Below are positions 8,734 through 16,616 of a DNA stretch of 64,000 nt, in pieces. Both the position numbers and the translations under genes were made by a program. Position 1 is the stretch's first letter. The number at the start of each line of letters is the position of its first letter. The notes beneath the pieces are model-generated. The model saw only the letters and a program-made list of their open reading frames with translations. It ran no database searches and was not told the origin of the DNA. The DNA comes from a bacterium (GTDB lineage Bacteria > Myxococcota_A > Bradymonadia > UBA7976 > UBA1532): assembly GCA_030427205.1 (NCBI GenBank), contig JAUHXC010000001.1, forward strand, positions 310,001 to 374,000. Direction: 5' to 3'.

Positions 8734-9518
8734 CCCCCCGCGCCGATACCGCCGCGCTGTTCGAGCAGACCGCGGCCCACGACGTCTCCGCCGACGAGCC
8801 GCTCTCGGCCAGCGAGACGCAGCGCATCGCCGATACGATCGCGATGATCCCGCCGGGTATGCAGACCGCCATCGACGTCGGCTGCGGGCCGGGCCGGCTG
8901 CTGCATCGGCTGCCCATCGACAAGCGCTTCGGCACCGACCTGGGCCGGGTGGGCCTGCAGCACTGCCGGCGCCCGGTCGTGCGCTCGTCGATCCTCGAGC
9001 TGCCCTTCGCCGACGACGGCTTCGACCTGGTGGTCTGCGCCGAGGTGCTCGAGCACCTGGACCCCGACGATCTGCCGCGGGCGGCGGCGGAGCTGTACCG
9101 GGTGGCGAAGAAGAGCGTGCTGATCTCGGTGCCCAACCGCGAGCAGCTGCTGGGCCAGATGCACCGGTGTCCGCAGTGCGGCGAGGTCTTCCACCTGCAC
9201 GGGCATCAGCAGTCGATGACCGAAGAGACCCTGCGCCCGCTGTTTCCGACCGACGCGACGATCACCTTCGGCTACTCGTGGCGGGTGCGGCCCTACGTGC
9301 CGGCGCTGCTGAAGCTGCGGACCCACGGTCTGGGCGCCTGGAAGTACAGCAAGAACACCTTCTGCCCCAGCTGCGGCAATCGGGACTTCGTCGATCCGCT
9401 GAAGACGGCCCGCGGCTGGCTGGCGTGGAAGGCGTGCGGCGCGCTGAATCACATGGCCCACCCGCGGCGCCGCAAGTGGAACTGGCTGTTGATGCGGGTG
9501 GACAAGCCGCGGGGCTGA
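8730..9518 (+). CDS. Class I SAM-dependent methyltransferase with a zinc-ribbon-like insert
   Basis: 262 aa, coupled to the glycosyltransferase by ATGA. AIDVGCGPGRLL (about 47-58) is motif I of class I methyltransferases, and FDLVVCAEVLEHL fits the methyltransferase-11 group. Two CxxC pairs, CPQCGE (about 148) and CPSCGN (about 213), could bind one zinc. Operon context suggests methylation of a glycan or lipid-linked sugar; the target is inferred. Its stop and that of the convergent polyferredoxin gene lie within one 14-bp palindrome (9513-9526). Confidence 0.8.
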   Translation: MTPRADTAALFEQTAAHDVSADEPLSASETQRIADTIAMIPPGMQTAIDVGCGPGRLLHRLPIDKRFGTDLGRVGLQHCRRPVVRSSILELPFADDGFDLVVCAEVLEHLDPDDLPRAAAELYRVAKKSVLISVPNREQLLGQMHRCPQCGEVFHLHGHQQSMTEETLRPLFPTDATITFGYSWRVRPYVPALLKLRTHGLGAWKYSKNTFCPSCGNRDFVDPLKTARGWLAWKACGALNHMAHPRRRKWNWLLMRVDKPRG

Positions 9519-9520
9519 CG

Positions 9521-10918
9521 TCAGCCGGGCTTCTTGAGGGTGCCGAGCAGATCCTTCAGCGGGCTGTCGGCGCCCTTGAAGCGGTCGGTGTGGGTCGCGC
9601 CGTTCTCCAGCTTGAGCACGCCGCGCGGGCAGACCGCCGCGCAGACCCCGCAGCCCACGCACGACGCGCGTACGATATTCTCCCCACGCATGGCGTAGGC
9701 CCGCACGTCGATGCCCATCTCGCAGTAGGTCGAGCAGTTGCCGCACGACATGCACTGCCCGCCGTTGGTGGTGATGCGGAACCGGCTGAAGAAGCGCTGG
9801 ATGATGCCCAGGATGGCCGCCATCGGGCAGAAGAAGCGGCACCAGACCCGGCTGCCGAGTAGCGGGTAGAAGCCGACGCCGACGACGCCGGACAAGAGCG
9901 AGACCACCACGAAGCCGTAGATCCGGTTGGCGGTCGCCGAGGCGCCGCCGAAGACGGCGCCCTCGGTGGTGTTGTTGATCCACAGCATCGCGGTGACGAC
10001 GACCACCGCCACCAGGGTCAGGTGGATCGACCAGCGCTCGAACTTCCAGGCCGACATCTTCTTCGAGCTGAGCTGGCGGAAGGGGTCGCCGGCGGTCTCG
10101 GCGAGGCCGCCGCAGCCGCAGACCCACGAGCAGTACCAGCGCTTGCCGTAGCGCCACGTCAAGAGCGGGGTGAGGATGAAGCTGGCGATGATGCCCCAGC
10201 CGATCATGAAGAGGCCCACGCCGCCGGCGGTACTGGTCAGGTCGGCGATCTTGCCCGGGAAGAGGTACTCCGGCTTCAGCGGCCAGAAGTAGGTGAAGTA
10301 GAACTCGGGCTGGTTGAAGGCGATGAGCAGCGCGGGCACCAGGAAGGCGAAGCCGAGCTGGAAGAACATCACCGAGCCGGTGCGGATGAGGTGATAGCGG
10401 TTGTGGCGGTACTTGTAGAACATGCGCACGCCCATCACGAGCACCGCGATGGTGTACAAAAAGCCGTAGAGGAACCACTGGTCGGCGTGGGTGCCGCGCA
10501 GGAGCTGGCTCAGCGGCTCGAGCAGCGCGATGACCCCGCCGGCGGGCTTGCCCCAGTCGACGAAGCCCAGATGCTGCGGGAACCAGTAGAGCACCACGTA
10601 GAAGGCGGTGATCGCGACGCCGAGCAGGATGCCGCCGATCTTGCGGCCGGAGAACTGCGCGAAGAAGACCCCGTCGTGCTTGATGCCGGGGATCGTGCCC
10701 GTGTAGTGGGCCCAGATGTGCAGGAGCCCGAAGCCGATCAAGGGCCCGAAGCCGATGAGGAATGCCGTCCAGCCGCTGCCGATCTGATGGCCCATGCCGG
10801 CGGCGATGGCCGGGATGAGCGACAGCCAGATGCCGACGGTGGCGATCTTCTGCGCCAAGGGGTTGCCGCCGGGGGCGTGGTGGCTCGCTGCGGGGTTCGT
10901 GACGGTCGCGGCGGTCAT
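9521..10918 (-). CDS. Membrane 4Fe-4S polyferredoxin, NapH/CcoG/NosR-like
   Basis: 465 aa from the ATG at 10918, which overlaps the stop of the upstream oxidoreductase (ATGA). The N-terminal two thirds carry about nine hydrophobic helices. Cytoplasmic cluster motifs are CSWVCGCGG, CRFFCPM, then two full ferredoxin sets, CMSCGNCSTYCEMG and CVGCGVCAAVCPRG. Such proteins pass electrons between a cytoplasmic donor or quinol and periplasmic redox partners. Co-transcription with an FAD/NAD(P)-type oxidoreductase suggests that enzyme is the donor. The exact pathway is not fixed by sequence, as no nap, nos or cco structural genes are near. Confidence 0.85.
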   Translation of the reverse strand: MTAATVTNPAASHHAPGGNPLAQKIATVGIWLSLIPAIAAGMGHQIGSGWTAFLIGFGPLIGFGLLHIWAHYTGTIPGIKHDGVFFAQFSGRKIGGILLGVAITAFYVVLYWFPQHLGFVDWGKPAGGVIALLEPLSQLLRGTHADQWFLYGFLYTIAVLVMGVRMFYKYRHNRYHLIRTGSVMFFQLGFAFLVPALLIAFNQPEFYFTYFWPLKPEYLFPGKIADLTSTAGGVGLFMIGWGIIASFILTPLLTWRYGKRWYCSWVCGCGGLAETAGDPFRQLSSKKMSAWKFERWSIHLTLVAVVVVTAMLWINNTTEGAVFGGASATANRIYGFVVVSLLSGVVGVGFYPLLGSRVWCRFFCPMAAILGIIQRFFSRFRITTNGGQCMSCGNCSTYCEMGIDVRAYAMRGENIVRASCVGCGVCAAVCPRGVLKLENGATHTDRFKGADSPLKDLLGTLKKPG

Positions 10919-12225
10919 CGGAGCTGCTCCCGGAGGCTGCCGACGATGGTCGGCTCGTAGCGGTGGTAGAACTCGGGGTCGAAGTTGCCGTCGGCGAGGT
11001 TGTCGAGCACGTAGTCCGGGGTGCGCTTCTCGGCGATCCAGCGCTCGCAGATCACATGGCGATAGCGGATGCCCATGGCGTTGACCCCGATGACGTGGCC
11101 GTCGGCGTTCATCACCAGCCGGAAGCCGTGGCGTTTGGCGGCGTCCTCCCAATAGACCTGGGTCACCCCGTCGGGCGCCGGGCGGCCGGCGGGCGGCACC
11201 TGGCCGTAGGTGTGCCATTCGAGGTCGAGGAACTTCGCCGAGTTGAACCAGATCCCGCGGTCGTAGCTCGCGTCTTCGCCGGCGAGCACCCGGCCGAGGA
11301 TCTCCCCCTGCATCTTGCCGGTGTACCAGAGCTGCTCGATGCGGTTGCGCTCGCCCTCGGGGGTGACGATCTCGGCGCAGTCGCCGACGGTGAAGACGTC
11401 TTCGGCCCGGGTGCGCAGCGAGAAGTCGCACAGGATGCCGCGCCCGGTGGGCACGTCGCTGCCCTGCAGCGCCGAGAGGTTGGGCCGCACGCCCGCCGTC
11501 AGGCCGACGAACTGGCAGTCGAGCCGCTCGCCGTCCTTGGTGACCACCGCGCACGCCCGGCCTTTGCCGTCGTCGACGATCTCGGCCAGCTCGGTCTCGC
11601 AGCGCAGGTCGATGCCGCCCTCGCGGATGAGATCACCGACCATCAGCGACTCTTCCCGGGGCATGGCGTTGTCCCAGTAGCTCTTCTCGCGGGCGAGGAT
11701 GGTCACCCGCTTGCCGCGGCTGTGCAGCATCTCGGCGAGCTCGATGCCGATGAGCCCGCCGCCGACGATGACCCCGTGCTCGATCTCGTGGCTGATGGCC
11801 TCGAGCGACTCGATGTCCTGCAGCGTATAGAGCCCCTGCACCCGCTCGAGGTCCTGGCCCGGCCAGCCGAACTTGTTGGGCGTCGAGCCGGTGGCGAGCA
11901 CGAGCTGGTCGTATTCCAGGGTCTCGCCGCCTTGGAACTTCAGGGCCTTGTTGGCCACGTCGACGTGCTCGACCCAGCCCCGTTTGAGGTCGATGCGCTG
12001 CTTGCGCCACATGTAGTCTTCATAGGGCTTGGTATTCTCGTAGCGCATATGCCCCATGTAGATGTACATGAGCGCCGGCCGGCTGTAGAAGTGGTCCGAC
12101 TCCCCCGAGATCAGGGTGATGCGCACCTTCTTGTCCCGCCGGCGCAGCGTCAGCGCGGTGGTGACCCCGGCGATGCCGTTGCCGATGATCGCGACGTGGC
12201 GACCTTTCTTCCTGCCGAAGACCAC
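10915..12225 (-). CDS. FAD/NAD(P)-dependent oxidoreductase (pyridine nucleotide-disulfide family)
   Basis: 436 aa. I choose the GTG at 12225 because GGGAGG lies about 6 bp upstream and the Rossmann motif VAIIGNGIAGVTTALTL starts about ten residues in. A second nucleotide site is GVIVGGGLIGIELAEML, and VFTVGDCAE is the third FAD-contact motif. FYSRPALMYIYMG resembles rubredoxin-reductase or NirB-type N-terminal domains. No CxxC redox pair is seen at the flavin. The last part (about 330-436) is an extra C-terminal domain. It is translationally coupled to the polyferredoxin, so the two likely form an electron-transfer module. Confidence 0.85.
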   Translation of the reverse strand: MVFGRKKGRHVAIIGNGIAGVTTALTLRRRDKKVRITLISGESDHFYSRPALMYIYMGHMRYENTKPYEDYMWRKQRIDLKRGWVEHVDVANKALKFQGGETLEYDQLVLATGSTPNKFGWPGQDLERVQGLYTLQDIESLEAISHEIEHGVIVGGGLIGIELAEMLHSRGKRVTILAREKSYWDNAMPREESLMVGDLIREGGIDLRCETELAEIVDDGKGRACAVVTKDGERLDCQFVGLTAGVRPNLSALQGSDVPTGRGILCDFSLRTRAEDVFTVGDCAEIVTPEGERNRIEQLWYTGKMQGEILGRVLAGEDASYDRGIWFNSAKFLDLEWHTYGQVPPAGRPAPDGVTQVYWEDAAKRHGFRLVMNADGHVIGVNAMGIRYRHVICERWIAEKRTPDYVLDNLADGNFDPEFYHRYEPTIVGSLREQLR

Positions 12226-12254
12226 TTCGACCTCCCGTCCCCGTGTGCTGGTGG

Positions 12255-12301
12255 CGCACTGTCTGGTGTCGCACTGCTCTGATGTCACACTGTTCTGGTG
12301 T
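12255..12301. repeat. Three 15-16 bp direct repeats in a divergent promoter region
   Basis: Three imperfect copies follow each other directly: CGCACTGTCTGGTGT (12255-12269), CGCACTGCTCTGATGT (12270-12285) and CACACTGTTCTGGTGT (12286-12301). They sit in the 201-bp gap between the oxidoreductase start (12225) and the DsbD-like start (12427). Their 15-16 bp period is about one and a half helical turns. They could be sites for a regulator serving both redox operons; this is inference. Confidence 0.5.
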
Positions 12302-12426
12302 CGCAGCGGACTACGGGCCGACCCCCACCGCGTTACCCGGGCCGCGCATTTCGCCACTCCCGGTGGCGTTGATGCATCTGATGACCCGGACCTGACACCT
12401 CCCCCGCTGGGATCGTAGATCGAATC

Positions 12427-14532
12427 GTGAACAACCGCCGCCTTTTGTTGGCCTTCGCCGCCCTCGCCGTCAGCCTGCTCGCGCCGCCGGCCGCCGCGCG
12501 CGCCGAGGCCGACGTCTCCGAACTCGCCGGCCCGATCGAGGCGCCGCATGTCGCCGTCTCGGTGGTCGGCGAGCGCCCCGAAGCCGTGGCCGGCGCGCCG
12601 CTGACCGTCGGCGTACGCTTCCAGCTCGAAGAGCACTGGCACGTTTACTGGCAGAACCCGGGCGACTCGGGCGAGGCCCCGCGGCTGCGCTGGACGCTGC
12701 CCGAGGGCTGGCAGGCCGGGCCGATCGCGTGGCCGACCCCGCAGCGCATCCCGACGGGGCCGCTGGTCAACTACGGCTACGAGGGCGAGGCGCTGCTGCC
12801 CGTCGAGCTGACCCCGCCGGCGGGCGCGAGCGGCACCGCGCGCATCGCGCTCAAGGCGACCTGGCTCGTCTGCCGCGAGGACTGCATCCCCGGCAAGCAC
12901 GTCTTCGAATTCGACCTGCCGGTGCGCCCGGCGGGGTCCGAGGCCGCGCCGCTCGATCCCCACTGGGGCCCGCGCTTCGCCGATGCGCGCCAGAGACCGC
13001 CGCCCACGGCGGCCCGATTCGCCCGCGACGGCGACCGCCTGCGGCTGTACCTGCCCGATATCGACCCGCCCGACGGGCCGGCGTATCTGCTCGCCGCCGA
13101 GGAGGGCGTGGTGCCGCCGACCGCGGCGGTGACGGTCGAGCGCCCCGCAGAGGGCGGGCTGCTGCTGGCCGTCGCGCTGGCCGATACCGCGCCCGACCCG
13201 CTCGATGGGCTGACGGGCCGGGTCCAGCTCGGCGAGAGCGGGCCGGCGGGCGTCGCGTTCACCGCCGAGCCGGGTGATGTGCCCGCGGCGCAGACGCCCG
13301 CTGCCGCCGCCGCGCCGCTGCCCGTCGAAGAGCAGACCTCGCTGGGCTTCGCGCTGCTCTTCGCGCTGCTCGGCGGGCTGCTGCTCAACCTCATGCCGTG
13401 CGTCTTCCCGGTGCTCTCGCTCAAGATCCTGGCCTTTGTCGAGCACGCCGGCGACGACCGGGCGGTGATCCGGCGTCAGGGCTGGCTCTTCACCGCGGGG
13501 GTGATGGTGAGCTTCTGGGCGCTGGCCGGGGCCCTGATCGCCCTGCGGGCCGGCGGCGAGCAGCTCGGCTGGGGCTTTCAGCTTCAGTCGCCGGGCTTCG
13601 TCGCGGCGCTGGCGGTGCTGATGTTCGGGCTGGCGCTGAGCCTGGCCGGGGTCTTCGAGGTGGGCCTCTCGCTGACCGCCGTCGGCGGGCGCGGCGAGTG
13701 GGGCGCCTTCGGCACCGGCGTGCTGGCGACGGTGGTGGCGACCCCGTGCACCGCGCCGTTCATGGGCCCGGCCCTCGGCTTCGCGCTGACCCGGCCGCCG
13801 GTGGAGTCGCTGGCGGTCTTCGGCGCCCTCGGCCTGGGCATGGCCCTGCCCTATCTGGTGCTGTCCTATGCCCCGCGCCTGCTGCAGCGGCTGCCGCGCC
13901 CCGGCCCGTGGATGGTCACCTTCAAGCAGCTGATGGCCTTCCCGCTCTTCGCGACGGTGCTGTGGCTGCTCAACGTCTTCTTGCAGCAGACGAGCGTCGC
14001 CGCCGCCGGCGCCCTGGCGACCGCGCTGCTGGCCCTGGCCTTCGCCGGCTGGCTCTGGGGCCGGCTGCAGCACGGCGGGCGCACCGGGCCGGCGTGGGTG
14101 CTCGTCGCCCTGCTCGCCGCGGCGCCCGGCGTCTGGCTGACCCACGGGGCGGTGACCTTCGACGACGCGGTCGACACCGCGCTCTGGCAGCCGTGGAGCC
14201 CCGAAGAGGAGGCCCGCCTGCGGGCCTCGGGCACCCCGGTCTTCGTCAACTTCACCGCCGCGTGGTGCATCAGCTGCAAGGTCAACGAGAAGGTGGTCTT
14301 CGAGCGCGACGACGTGCGCGCCGCCTTCGCCCGCCACGGGGTGGTGACCCTGCTCGCCGACTGGACCGACCGCAACGACACCATCGCCGGCACGTTGTCG
14401 GCATATGGGCGGGAAGGCGTCCCGCTGTATCTGTATCATGCCCCCGGCGCGGACCGACCGCAGGTGCTGCCGTCGGTGCTCACGCCCGCCATGTTGATCG
14501 CGACCCTCGAGGGCGCGGTCGATGATGACTGA
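12427..14532 (+). CDS. DsbD/ScsB-like thiol:disulfide interchange protein
   Basis: 701 aa from GTG. A signal peptide is followed by a periplasmic N-domain with the pair WLVCREDC (Cys149, Cys153). About eight membrane helices follow (roughly 308-590) with NLMPC (Cys325) and ATPC (Cys441), the transmembrane redox pair. The C-terminal thioredoxin domain has WCISC (Cys614, Cys617). In this family electrons move from cytoplasmic thioredoxin through the membrane pair to periplasmic thiol proteins. The redoxin lipoprotein that follows is the likely client. It diverges from the FAD oxidoreductase-polyferredoxin operon across the direct repeats. Confidence 0.88.
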   Translation: MNNRRLLLAFAALAVSLLAPPAAARAEADVSELAGPIEAPHVAVSVVGERPEAVAGAPLTVGVRFQLEEHWHVYWQNPGDSGEAPRLRWTLPEGWQAGPIAWPTPQRIPTGPLVNYGYEGEALLPVELTPPAGASGTARIALKATWLVCREDCIPGKHVFEFDLPVRPAGSEAAPLDPHWGPRFADARQRPPPTAARFARDGDRLRLYLPDIDPPDGPAYLLAAEEGVVPPTAAVTVERPAEGGLLLAVALADTAPDPLDGLTGRVQLGESGPAGVAFTAEPGDVPAAQTPAAAAAPLPVEEQTSLGFALLFALLGGLLLNLMPCVFPVLSLKILAFVEHAGDDRAVIRRQGWLFTAGVMVSFWALAGALIALRAGGEQLGWGFQLQSPGFVAALAVLMFGLALSLAGVFEVGLSLTAVGGRGEWGAFGTGVLATVVATPCTAPFMGPALGFALTRPPVESLAVFGALGLGMALPYLVLSYAPRLLQRLPRPGPWMVTFKQLMAFPLFATVLWLLNVFLQQTSVAAAGALATALLALAFAGWLWGRLQHGGRTGPAWVLVALLAAAPGVWLTHGAVTFDDAVDTALWQPWSPEEEARLRASGTPVFVNFTAAWCISCKVNEKVVFERDDVRAAFARHGVVTLLADWTDRNDTIAGTLSAYGREGVPLYLYHAPGADRPQVLPSVLTPAMLIATLEGAVDDD

Positions 14533-14575
14533 CGCCCGGGGCCCGACCCCGGCAAAACGACCCAGGAGATCCCCG

Positions 14576-15208
14576 ATGCGACTGACGACGCTCGCGCTGC
14601 CCTTCATCGCCGCCTTCGCCCTCTGCGCCTTCGGCTGCAGCAAGCCCTCCAACGCCGCCGAGATGGGCGACCCGGGCATCGGCAAGGCGGCCCCCGAGTT
14701 CACCGCCGTCGACAGCAACGGCAAGAGCCACAAGCTGTCGGACTTCAAGGGCAAGTACGTGGTGCTCGAGTGGCTCAACCACGGCTGCCCCTACGTCAAG
14801 AAGCACTACGGCGCCAAGAACATGCAGAAGCTGCAGGCCGACTGGACCGCCAAGGGCGTCGTCTGGCTGTCGATCATCAGCTCGGCGGAGGGCAAGCAGG
14901 GCTACTCGACCCCCGAGACGGCCAACACCGACATGGCCGAGCAGGGCGCGAAGCCCAGCGCGATCCTGCTCGACCCCAAGGGCGACGTCGGCCGGCTCTA
15001 CGGCGCGAAGACCACGCCGCACATGTTCGTGGTGAATCCGGAGGGCAACCTGATCTACAAGGGGGCGATCGACAGCGTGAAGTCCGCCGACGCGGACGAC
15101 ATCGCCGGCGCGACCAACTACGTGCAGGCGGCGTTGACCGAGGCGATGGCCGGCAAGCCGGTGACCACCGCCGAGTCGAAGCCCTACGGGTGCTCGGTCA
15201 AGTACTGA
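14576..15208 (+). CDS. Redoxin (AhpC/TSA-like) lipoprotein
   Basis: 210 aa from the ATG at 14576, with AGGAG about 7 bp upstream. The signal peptide ends in CAFGC, a probable lipobox. The mature part is a thioredoxin fold: GKAAPEFTAVDSNGK, then LEWLNHGCPYVKKHYG, which carries a single peroxidatic-type Cys rather than CxxC, and TPHMFVVNPEGNLIYKG. This matches the thioredoxin-like HGCP(Y/F)VxKHY family. It lies 43 bp after the DsbD-like gene, so DsbD may keep its Cys reduced. The C-terminal KPYGCSVKY adds a second Cys that could resolve the disulfide. Confidence 0.82.
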   Translation: MRLTTLALPFIAAFALCAFGCSKPSNAAEMGDPGIGKAAPEFTAVDSNGKSHKLSDFKGKYVVLEWLNHGCPYVKKHYGAKNMQKLQADWTAKGVVWLSIISSAEGKQGYSTPETANTDMAEQGAKPSAILLDPKGDVGRLYGAKTTPHMFVVNPEGNLIYKGAIDSVKSADADDIAGATNYVQAALTEAMAGKPVTTAESKPYGCSVKY

Positions 15209-15261
15209 TGCTGACCGGCTCTTGCCGACCCCGTGTGAAATAAGTTAGTTTTAGAGCGAAT

Positions 15262-15277
15262 AGGGGTATGTACCCCT
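15262..15277. promoter_or_regulatory. Palindrome in an AT-rich gap (operator or hairpin)
   Basis: AGGGGTATGTACCCCT has perfect 7-bp arms around TG. It lies in an unusually AT-rich stretch (about 15237-15280) between the redoxin stop and the lipoprotein start, 19 bp before the GTG. It could be an operator for the downstream gene or a weak terminator hairpin for the upstream one. Only three T residues follow, so a classic terminator is less likely. Confidence 0.4.
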
Positions 15278-15295
15278 TTGTCGCGGAGGTGGGAC

Positions 15296-16606
15296 GTGGG
15301 CCTGACCCGTCAGACCCTGATCCTGGGTGTGTTTCTGATCCTGTCGCCGGGCTGCGACGACGGCGCCGGCGGGCTGATCGACTCGGTCGAGCCGGACGGC
15401 ATGGGGCCGCTCGACCCCGATGATCCGGAGAACTCGGCGACCGACATGGGCGCCGACTGGCAGCCCGACGGCGACGTCGGGCCCGAGACGCCGCCGCAGC
15501 AGCCCGGGCGGGACGCCGACGGCGACGAGCTGGGGGAAGACGGCGGCGACGAGGACGATCCGGACGATCCGGACGACGCCGACATGGGCCTGCCCGACAT
15601 GCAGCTGCCCGACTACCGCCTGCCCGACGCGCTGGTCTCCGGCGACCTGGGCATCGGCGGCGAGGGCACCCCCGACGAAGAGCTCGAGCCCGAGCAGGGC
15701 GAGGTCGACCCCACCGCGCTGCCGGTGCCCCGCTGCGGCACCTTCGGCCCGGCCGAGGCGCTACGCGAGGGGCCGGGCACGGCGACGACCTTCCTGCACG
15801 CCAGCCCGGGCGTGCTCTTCGACGAGCCGGCGCTCGCCGGCTGCCACCCCGACCGCCTGCGCGACGAGAGCGAGGGCCGGGTCCTGCAGGAGATGTTCTT
15901 CGACTACCGCTGGGACCGCCTGGTGGGCTGGCTGTGGCAGATCAATACCCTCGACGGGCTGGGCTATCGCCTCACCGGCCGGCTGGTGCACGGCGGCGAC
16001 GCCCGGGTGGTCTGGGCCTCGTATGATTGCGTCGGCTCGGTGGACCCCGAGATCTACCGGTTCAGCTACCGCGGCGAGCAGCTCATCGAGGTCGAGCTCG
16101 AGCGCCCCGACGGCTGCCACGCCCTGGCCGCGGGCGACCCGACGTCCGTGCGCTACACGTACGGGCGCCACCCGCGCTGGCCGATCGGGCGGCAGTCGAT
16201 GCACGCCGACGGCACGGCGGAGAACGCGATGCTGTCCTACACCGCCGACGACGAAGGGCGGGTGCTGGCGATCGAAGAGTTCGACCTGCTCGGCCAGCCG
16301 CTGCTCGAGCGCCGCTTCGAGTACGACGCCGCCGGGCGCATGGTCGAAGAGACCCGCCACCGGCCGCACGAGGATCCGCTGGTCACCCGCTACCGCTACG
16401 ACGACGAAGGGCGGCTGGTGCGCCGGATGATCGGCGAAGCGCATACGCTGGAGATCGGCTACGACGACGCCGGCGGCATCGAGTACGTGCTGGCGAGCAA
16501 CCCGGAGTTCGTCGTGCGCGAGCTGCGCTTCCCCGCTCACGGGCTGCTCGAGCCGATCGGCATGGACGTCGATCCGGTGCCGGCCGACGACGGCTGGCGG
16601 CGCTGA
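15296..16606 (+). CDS. Asp-rich lipoprotein with YD/RHS-type repeats
   Basis: 436 aa from the GTG at 15296, chosen because GGAGG sits 7 bp upstream. The signal peptide ends in ILSPGC (lipobox). A long acidic low-complexity linker (about 20-140) follows, rich in Asp, Pro and Gly. The C-terminal third carries YD-type repeats: FEYDAAGRMVEETRH, YRYDDEGRLVRRM and IGYDDAGGIEYV. RHS/YD repeats form beta-strand shells or cell-surface rods; only a few copies are present here, so it is not a full Rhs toxin. The role is unknown. It is followed closely by an exported unknown protein. Confidence 0.7.
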   Translation: MGLTRQTLILGVFLILSPGCDDGAGGLIDSVEPDGMGPLDPDDPENSATDMGADWQPDGDVGPETPPQQPGRDADGDELGEDGGDEDDPDDPDDADMGLPDMQLPDYRLPDALVSGDLGIGGEGTPDEELEPEQGEVDPTALPVPRCGTFGPAEALREGPGTATTFLHASPGVLFDEPALAGCHPDRLRDESEGRVLQEMFFDYRWDRLVGWLWQINTLDGLGYRLTGRLVHGGDARVVWASYDCVGSVDPEIYRFSYRGEQLIEVELERPDGCHALAAGDPTSVRYTYGRHPRWPIGRQSMHADGTAENAMLSYTADDEGRVLAIEEFDLLGQPLLERRFEYDAAGRMVEETRHRPHEDPLVTRYRYDDEGRLVRRMIGEAHTLEIGYDDAGGIEYVLASNPEFVVRELRFPAHGLLEPIGMDVDPVPADDGWRR

Positions 16607-16616
16607 ACCGGCGGCC

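Noticed and set aside
12255..12301. Three direct repeats as a minimal CRISPR
   Set aside because: The copies touch each other with no spacers, and no cas genes are present.
12228..14778. Long open frame on the minus strand opposite the DsbD-like gene, continuous with the oxidoreductase frame
   Set aside because: It has no ribosome site or known motif, and it is low-complexity Arg/Gly/Gln sequence typical of antisense frames in GC-rich DNA. The oxidoreductase has a good GTG with a ribosome site at 12225.
15296..16606. Rhs toxin
   Set aside because: Only a few YD repeats are present, with no core cage, PxxxxDPxGL motif or C-terminal toxin domain; the protein is a 436-aa lipoprotein.
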